This document shows positions 58,805 to 64,000 of a stretch of DNA of 64,000 nt, in pieces. Position numbers and translations under genes: made by a program. Each line of letters starts with the position of its first letter. Positions within the stretch are counted from its first letter, which is position 1. The notes beneath the pieces are model-generated. The model ran no database searches, was not told the DNA's origin, and worked only from the letters and a program-made list of their open reading frames with translations. Origin of the DNA: Tabrizicola sp. (GTDB lineage Bacteria; Pseudomonadota; Alphaproteobacteria; Rhodobacterales; Rhodobacteraceae); NCBI RefSeq assembly GCF_030694085.1, contig NZ_JAUXZE010000009.1:1-64000 (forward strand), given 5' to 3'.

Positions 58805-61536
58805 TGGTTGACCTCCGTCGAAAGTTGCAGGGAGCGCAGGCGTTGCGCGGCCTCATCGCTGCCAAGGTCGGCAGCTTCTTGCAGCCATGCCAGAGCCTCG
58901 TCGCGTGAGGGGTCGGTGCCGATGCCGAAGACAAGCGCCTCGGCATAATCCACCATCGCGGACGGCTCTCCGGCTTCGGCGGCACGGCGCAGCCAGTCGG
59001 TCGACTCCAGCACCTCCGCGGGGGTCGAGGCAGCCCGGCGCAGGATCAGGGCGTATTCGCGCATGGCGATTGCATTGCCGGATTCCGCCGCAGACAGGTA
59101 AAGCGCCGCCTCGTCGATGTCCCGGTAGGCAATGGCCCGGATTTCGGGCGTTGCAGCCCGCAGGCGGGCAAGGGTGCCAGGCAGATCCTCGGGGGCGCTG
59201 AAGCGGACGAGGTCGGCGAAGAGGGCAGCCGACTGCGCGGGGTCGTACTGCGGCGCGGACCGGCGAGAGTAGATGTTCAAGAGCCGGTGGATGGCGATGC
59301 GGCTGCCTTCGGCCCGCGCGGCCTCGTAATAGGCGAGGATCTTCGGCTGGTCCGCGTCGGTGGCGTAGCGGCTGTAGACATCGGCCAGTTCGGCCAGCGC
59401 ATAGCCCTCGCCCTCCGCCAGATAGTCCGAAATGCGCAGCCAGCGTTCAAACAGTGTCCGGTCCCCGGCACGACCTACGGCCTCGGTCAGGCGCAAGGCC
59501 TCGTCAAAGGTGCAGGCCGTGATCGCCGTGGCACGGGTCAGATAATCGGCATAGGCAGTGCGGTCCCCGATCAGCGGCAGGGCAAGCAAGAGTGCATCGA
59601 AATCGCCGCGTGCGTCCACGACGTCGCCATAGCGGTCCATGACGGCGGCAAGCGTCGGGAAGCTGTCGGGGTCGGCCAGCGGCAGCATCTGCAATGCGTC
59701 GCCCACCCCGCGTTCGGCCAAAGGCAGCAGGATCTTCAACGCCTCGGCCTGGGTTTGGGGCGTCACGAAGCCCTCTTCCAGCAGCGCCTCGGCGAACTGG
59801 GTCCCGGCAGAGGGTTCGCCCAGCGCGATGGCTTTGCGAAAAAGGTCCAACGCGGCCCGACGGTCAGCGGGGCTGCGGGCGGCCTTCAGCGCCAGAGACG
59901 CACGGGCGGTGCTGACGCCCGGAAACCGGGTGGCATAGTCTTCCCAGAACGCCAGTGTTTCCGCCGGAACCTGGCGCTGGTCCAGGAGATGAATATACTG
60001 CGCAATGGCGGTAATCCGGCCGGTCAGGGCCTGGGTCTGGATCTCGGCTTCGGCGATGGGGTCGGGGGCGGCGGCGAGACGGGCCAGCTCGTCCGGTGTG
60101 AAATCCACCGCCTCGGATGCGGTGCTGTCGGCCACCTGCACCCAGTAGTCGGCCTCTTCAAGCTGCGGCGCATCCGGGGCGCGGCAGATGAAGGCGCTGG
60201 AAAGCTGTTGCATCGGGTCGACCTCGCCCGACGTGACCACGGCCTGCATCAACTGGTCCATGACCGCGTAGAAATCCTGCGGCGTCCGCGCCGCGCGAAA
60301 CTTCATCGGCGCGGCTTTCTCCATCGCGCCGTATTCGCCTTGCGCGATGGCCCGCTCCAGAAGCTTCAGCGCCTCGGCCTCGCCGGCCCAGCGGCCCTGG
60401 TCGGAAAGCACCTTCTCGGCCATCGCGATCAGCGACCAGGCCGGAGCATCCGGGGTCTGGACCAGGGTTGCAAGCGCCTCACCGTAGCGCGGGACCCAGT
60501 CCGGGTTGCGTCGGGCCTGCGCCTGCAGGAAAAGGACATGGCTTGCCGCGCCCGGCGTCCAGATTCCCCCTGCGGCGCCATAGCTGGCGTCCGCCGCTTC
60601 CAGGTCGCGCGGCAGCAGGGCGCCGTCGGCATGCAGCCGCGCCAGGGCAACCTGCGCATAAGGCAGGCCCGCATCGGCGGCAGCGGTCAGGTAGTGGACC
60701 AGCACGTCGTTGTCCTTCGCAAGGTCCTCGGCCCGCAAATGGATTTCCGCCACCCGCCATGCGGACAGCGCATCGCCAAGGTCCGCAGAAAAGCGATACC
60801 AGCGTTCCGACAGGGCCGGATCACGGGTCACGATGTCGCCGTTCATGTATTCCCGCGCGATCCGGTTCACCCGGTCGCAGATCAGGGGGTCAAGCTTGCC
60901 GACCAGCGCGCCGAAGGCCATCGTCACGCCCAGCTCGGCCGGCACGTCCCAGCCCTGGACCGGGTTGCCCTGGATCTCGCGTTCCACCAGCTGAAGGATC
61001 GCATCGGCATTGCCTCCGAACCCGGCTTGCAGCAACAACTCCTCGCCGCGCGCCACATCGCGTTCGATCCCGACGCCGCGCATCAGGTAGCCCGCCAGAA
61101 GGTGCTGCGCCCGAGGTGTCTGCCGCAGGTCCAGCGCGGCAAGCTGTTCGACCAGCCGTTCGCGCTGCAACTCGGACACGCGCCCGACGGCCAGCAGAAG
61201 CTCGATCCGGTCGATCAGCATGTTGGCTTCGGAATACTGCGGGTCGATCCTGCGGAAGATCGACTGCACGGCATCGACCGTGTCGAACCAGCGCTGCGGA
61301 TCAAGCTCGATCAGACGGCGGAAGTCGCGCTTGATGATCGCGGTATCGCTTTCGGGCAAGGTGTCCGGGGTGACACCCTCCCATTTCGCCTGGAGCGACT
61401 CGTCCGAGGGCCGGGGCTCGCAGACCGGGCCGGTCTCCAGCTCTGGCGGCTCGAAAAGAAGGTCCACCGTCTGCGCCCCCGCCACGGTGGGCAAGGCCAG
61501 GAACAGAAGCGTGGCGAGGATGCGCTGCATGGGCAT
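58801..61536 (-). CDS. large periplasmic Sel1-like repeat protein of the polysaccharide cluster
   Basis: 911 residues with a signal peptide (1-21, ending TVAGAQ) and no lipobox. Most of the length is Sel1/TPR-like helical repeats (for example NADAILQLVEREIQG, LPYAQVALARLHADGALLPR, GNAIAMREYALILRRA, EPSAMVDYAEALVFGIGTDPSRDEALAWLQEAADLGSDEAAQRLR). AlgK of Pseudomonas, a TPR lipoprotein that joins the alginate export complex, is the functional parallel but is half the size and lipidated. It sits between AlgF-like and PL5-like genes and overlaps the latter by 4 bp. A scaffold role is likely, the details are not. Confidence 0.8.
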   Translation of the reverse strand: MPMQRILATLLFLALPTVAGAQTVDLLFEPPELETGPVCEPRPSDESLQAKWEGVTPDTLPESDTAIIKRDFRRLIELDPQRWFDTVDAVQSIFRRIDPQYSEANMLIDRIELLLAVGRVSELQRERLVEQLAALDLRQTPRAQHLLAGYLMRGVGIERDVARGEELLLQAGFGGNADAILQLVEREIQGNPVQGWDVPAELGVTMAFGALVGKLDPLICDRVNRIAREYMNGDIVTRDPALSERWYRFSADLGDALSAWRVAEIHLRAEDLAKDNDVLVHYLTAAADAGLPYAQVALARLHADGALLPRDLEAADASYGAAGGIWTPGAASHVLFLQAQARRNPDWVPRYGEALATLVQTPDAPAWSLIAMAEKVLSDQGRWAGEAEALKLLERAIAQGEYGAMEKAAPMKFRAARTPQDFYAVMDQLMQAVVTSGEVDPMQQLSSAFICRAPDAPQLEEADYWVQVADSTASEAVDFTPDELARLAAAPDPIAEAEIQTQALTGRITAIAQYIHLLDQRQVPAETLAFWEDYATRFPGVSTARASLALKAARSPADRRAALDLFRKAIALGEPSAGTQFAEALLEEGFVTPQTQAEALKILLPLAERGVGDALQMLPLADPDSFPTLAAVMDRYGDVVDARGDFDALLLALPLIGDRTAYADYLTRATAITACTFDEALRLTEAVGRAGDRTLFERWLRISDYLAEGEGYALAELADVYSRYATDADQPKILAYYEAARAEGSRIAIHRLLNIYSRRSAPQYDPAQSAALFADLVRFSAPEDLPGTLARLRAATPEIRAIAYRDIDEAALYLSAAESGNAIAMREYALILRRAASTPAEVLESTDWLRRAAEAGEPSAMVDYAEALVFGIGTDPSRDEALAWLQEAADLGSDEAAQRLRSLQLSTEVNQ

Positions 61537-61547
61537 TGGCCCTCCGG

Positions 61548-62177
61548 TCAGGGTTGCTTGGCCAGGGCGTTGGGCGTGACAGAGGCGGTGTAGCTGCCGC
61601 CAGTGCCAGAGAGGACGATGGCCACGCCCTCGCGCCGCTTGAGGTCGACCGCCGGGACAGAGGCGACCACGGTCTCGCCGTCGCGGATTTCGAAGTCCAG
61701 GGTCAGCGGGGCTTTCAGTGCCACGGCCCCGCCGCTGCCAGGCGCGACGCCCGCAATCGCGATGGCCTTGGCCTGGGGGGCGTAGAGATCGGCCGAAGCG
61801 ATGTCGGAAAGGTTGTAGAAGGTCACGTCGGCCTGCGCCGGGTTGCGGGTGATCTTGTCCACAACCAGGGCCGAGGTGCCGTCGGCACCGACGACGAAGG
61901 AATAGAAGGTCGCGGGCTGGATCGCTTCGGTCGCCGTTGTCTTGCCGGAGGTGATGCGGACCTCGGGTTCCCCATCAATGACGACGTAAGGCGTGACGCC
62001 CTTCTCGACCCGGTCAAAGCTGGCGGACTGGATCACCGCGACCGACGTCGAGGCGTCCACCACGCGGACAAAGCTGGCATCAGGGTTTGCCACGTCTTCG
62101 TAAAGGCCGGCGTCCTGGGCTGTCACGGTGGAAGCGGCAAGGATCAGGAACGGAAGGGTCAGGTGGATGCGTTTCAC
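61548..62177 (-). CDS. algF: AlgF-like polysaccharide O-acetylation protein
   Basis: 209 residues with a signal peptide (ends VTAQD). The mature start GLYEDVANPDASFVRVVDAS and the later ATFYSFVVGADG, VTFYNLSD match AlgF, the periplasmic adaptor of alginate O-acetylation, which has two beta-sandwich domains. The start is GTG at 62177, with AGGAGA upstream and a GTGA overlap with the preceding gene stop (62174); an in-frame longer reading to 62276 is unlike a signal peptide. Confidence 0.83.
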   Translation of the reverse strand: MKRIHLTLPFLILAASTVTAQDAGLYEDVANPDASFVRVVDASTSVAVIQSASFDRVEKGVTPYVVIDGEPEVRITSGKTTATEAIQPATFYSFVVGADGTSALVVDKITRNPAQADVTFYNLSDIASADLYAPQAKAIAIAGVAPGSGGAVALKAPLTLDFEIRDGETVVASVPAVDLKRREGVAIVLSGTGGSYTASVTPNALAKQP

Positions 62178-63547
62178 GACGCGTCTCCTTTCTGGGTGGG
62201 ACAAAGGGTAAGGGCGGAGGTGTCGGTAAGCGGCCGGTCGAAGCGGACCGCCACCTTGACAAGATCGGGGTGCCAATAGGGTTCCAGTTTCAGGAAGAAC
62301 CGGCCCGTGGCACGCAGGCGATCCGACCGTTCGATGCGCAGGGATCGGCGGATACCCGCCCTGGTCTCGAACGTCACGTCGGCAAGCCGCGCACCTTCGC
62401 CGCCCTGATCGAACAGAAGCGCATCTTCGGGCTTGAGCTGTCCGGGCTGAAAGCTGGCCGCGAGTGTGCCTTCCTCGATGGTCGTCTTGGTTGCGATGTC
62501 GCAGGCAGGGCCAGCAGCCACGATCAGTTCGTCCATCGGGACGGGGCCGAACTGGGCGAGGCTGTTGTAGATCGGGTTCTCCCAGACCAGGAAGGTCGGT
62601 CGGTCCTCGGCAAACTCGCGCGAGGTCAGATAGGAGGTCATCGAACCGAACTGGTTGCCGCCGGTGATGGCGTAGTTGACCGCCTCGATCCCGGCGTATT
62701 CGGACAGGAACCCGGCGAAGTTGTTGATGCTGCTGTCAGAGAACGACGTGCCGACCAGCACCAGGCTGGCTTCGTCGCCGCCGGTGCCGAAGATGTCCAG
62801 GGCTCCGCCCTCGGCTTGGGGCTGGGCTGGTTCGCCGTCGGCGAAGATGTCGGCGGCGGAAAGCGCGGCATCGCTGGCTACGGTGGTGACCCAGGTGGTC
62901 GCTTCGACCTGGGGCAGGGTTTCCTTGCAATAGGTCTGCAACTCGCGACGAAGACCAGAGAAGGCGATCTCGGGCGCGGCTTCCTGCGAGGTGAACGTGA
63001 CGGGCGTCAGGTCGGCATAGGCTGGCAGGCTGCGGATCATTTCGCCTATGGCCTGGGCGGCAATTCGCGCGCCAATGGGGGTCCAGTGGAAGTCGGCCTG
63101 GAAGAAGACCCTTTCGTCCGGTTCGGCCTTCAGCATCGCGGTCATCAGGTCAGGCGACGGGACTCCGGCGGCATTGAGGCGGTCGGTCACGTCCTGGTAG
63201 TTGGCCTGCATCACGGCGGGGTCGTAGCCATAGGCCGCAGCTTCGGGCGGCAGGTATTGCGGCATCGCCTGCCCCTTCGTCGGAACGTTGACGTAGATCA
63301 GCGTGGTGCCCTGTTCTTCCAGCACCCGCGCAAGTTGGGCCAGTTGGCCAACGACGATATCGTCCATCGGATGCTGCAGGCGCAGGTCGGACTGGACACG
63401 GTAGAAGACGCCGTCCTTGCCCTCGATGCTGGCCGAAGGGGCAATCTCGGTGTTGGCGCAGCCGAACTGCGTGGGTCCTGCCTGAGCGGCGGGGGCGAGA
63501 ACGGCGGGGGCGAGAAGGGTGCAAAGGACGAAAGCGGGGCGCATCAT
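62174..63547 (-). CDS. algX: AlgX/AlgJ-like O-acetyltransferase (SGNH type) with carbohydrate-binding tail
   Basis: 457 residues with signal peptide (1-23). The SGNH-like catalytic triad of AlgX/AlgJ can be seen: Asp152 and His154 in ADFHWTPIGA and Ser267 in LVGTSFSD. Residues 330-457 (KTTIEEGTLAASFQPGQLKPEDAL...LFLKLEPYWHPDLVKVAVRFDRPL) look like the beta-sandwich carbohydrate-binding module found in AlgX and not in AlgJ, and total length agrees with AlgX (about 470). It would place acetyl groups on a periplasmic uronan. Operon with AlgF-like downstream and a Sel1 gene upstream (overlaps by 4 bp). Confidence 0.83.
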   Translation of the reverse strand: MMRPAFVLCTLLAPAVLAPAAQAGPTQFGCANTEIAPSASIEGKDGVFYRVQSDLRLQHPMDDIVVGQLAQLARVLEEQGTTLIYVNVPTKGQAMPQYLPPEAAAYGYDPAVMQANYQDVTDRLNAAGVPSPDLMTAMLKAEPDERVFFQADFHWTPIGARIAAQAIGEMIRSLPAYADLTPVTFTSQEAAPEIAFSGLRRELQTYCKETLPQVEATTWVTTVASDAALSAADIFADGEPAQPQAEGGALDIFGTGGDEASLVLVGTSFSDSSINNFAGFLSEYAGIEAVNYAITGGNQFGSMTSYLTSREFAEDRPTFLVWENPIYNSLAQFGPVPMDELIVAAGPACDIATKTTIEEGTLAASFQPGQLKPEDALLFDQGGEGARLADVTFETRAGIRRSLRIERSDRLRATGRFFLKLEPYWHPDLVKVAVRFDRPLTDTSALTLCPTQKGDAS

Positions 63548-64000
63548 GGGGCGGCTCCTTCGGATGTCGGGCGCTCGGGCGGGCGCTTGCTGCGGTCAAG
63601 ATCGGGATCGGTGGCGGGCAGGGCGGCGGCCTGCAGGTCTTCACCACCGGGAATCTGACGCGCCAGCGACAGGGCCATTGCCTGAACGCCGGGATCGGGG
63701 CTGGCCAGCGCCAACTCCAGCGCGGGGCGGGCAGCTTCGGGGTCTGGCGGCAGGCCCGGCTCGCCCTTGATATGGCTTAGCGCAAGCTGAATCGCGGCCT
63801 TGGCGTCCCCGGCCCGGGCGGCAAGAAGCAACAGCTCCCGCGCGCGGGGGATGTCGGTCTGGAACGGCGCGCCTTTCAGCAGCATCTGCGCCAGGCCCGA
63901 TGCCGCCTTGGCGTCGCCCCGCCGCGCTGCGCGGTCAAGGACACCGCGAATGTTGCGCAGGCGGGCGGGGCCGAACGCGGCGCTTTGGTCGGTCAAGGTG
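63544..64000 (-). CDS. Sel1-like repeat protein, 5' end outside the window
   Basis: The visible part (about 150 residues) is Sel1-like: GDAKAASGLAQMLLKGAPFQTDIPRARELLLLAARAGDAKAAIQLALSHIKGEPGLPPDPEAARPALELAL, then a Pro/Arg-rich tail. The frame is open to the window edge, and the TTG at 63996 is unlikely to be the real start, so the gene continues outside. In Pseudomonas the equivalent place is taken by the TPR/Sel1 protein AlgK, so it may be an AlgK counterpart. Stop overlaps the AlgX-like ATG. Confidence 0.75.
   Translation of the reverse strand, partial: TLTDQSAAFGPARLRNIRGVLDRAARRGDAKAASGLAQMLLKGAPFQTDIPRARELLLLAARAGDAKAAIQLALSHIKGEPGLPPDPEAARPALELALASPDPGVQAMALSLARQIPGGEDLQAAALPATDPDLDRSKRPPERPTSEGAAP

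Noticed and set aside
59287..61593. 768-codon open frame antisense to the Sel1 gene
   Set aside because: Long antisense frames are expected over GC-rich genes. The Sel1 strand has repeat motifs, a signal peptide and operon overlaps; this frame has none.

Overview
The window is GC-rich (about 65 percent by eye) and reads as the chromosome of an alphaproteobacterium of the order Rhodobacterales (Rhodobacteraceae sensu lato, in the Rhodobacter/Tabrizicola/Gemmobacter neighbourhood). The reasons are a dnaA-dnaN-recF-gyrB block, a CcrM-type GANTC methylase with a C-terminal extension, a mutY-DUF721-dsbA block, DUF4170 beside lpxK, a Rhizobium-type rhamnose locus (rhaSTPQ, rhaK, and rhaD fused to a dehydrogenase) and many genes seen mainly in this group. 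No insertion sequence, prophage, integron or CRISPR array was seen; the assignment rests on gene content, not on a marker comparison.

Layout. 0.4-2 kb: msrQ/msrP, repair of oxidised periplasmic methionine, divergent from two fasciclin-domain genes behind a TGATCC-type promoter. 3.5-6.5 kb: a caspase-like/Sel1/peptidoglycan-binding protein, a coupled secreted partner and two small envelope genes. 6.6-16.6 kb: housekeeping and orphan genes (clpB, a PD40 propeller, cutC, a ROK kinase, pyrF, mtaB, dapF). 16.7-24.7 kb: tRNA-Lys, a membrane-anchored winged-helix protein, rnhB, ccrM, a TPP enzyme, a GST and alkB. 24.8-33 kb: mutY, a DciA-like gene, dsbA, a CoA-transferase, lpxK, a divergent waaA, SPFH/NfeD and NUDIX. 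33-34.4 kb: a LacI regulator and tRNA-Arg.

34.4-49.4 kb is a complete L-rhamnose locus. One strand carries rhaR-S-T-P-Q-M (DeoR regulator, ABC importer, mutarotase). The divergent strand carries rhaD-rhaI followed by three overlapping genes that are not part of the textbook pathway: a DUF4037 protein, a uroporphyrinogen-decarboxylase-like protein and a cytoplasmic GH78 alpha-L-rhamnosidase. rhaK stands alone at the far end. Together they would import and anomerise rhamnose or small rhamnosides, cleave them inside the cell, isomerise, phosphorylate, split the product and oxidise lactaldehyde.

49.4-57.6 kb is the replication block gyrB-(LysE, GNAT)-recF-dnaN-dnaA and rpsT. 57.8-64 kb is the 3' part of a cluster resembling alginate modification and secretion genes: a PL5-like alginate lyase homologue with a changed active-site motif, a 911-residue Sel1 protein, AlgF-like, AlgX-like, and a Sel1 gene cut by the window edge.

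Three sorts of short dispersed DNA recur in intergenic DNA: a palindrome around GGTGGGCGATATCGCCCACC (2 copies), a modular element of about 60-115 bp starting CAAATATCC (3 copies), and the 16-mer TGTCCACGGTGGACAA at the 3' ends of two genes.
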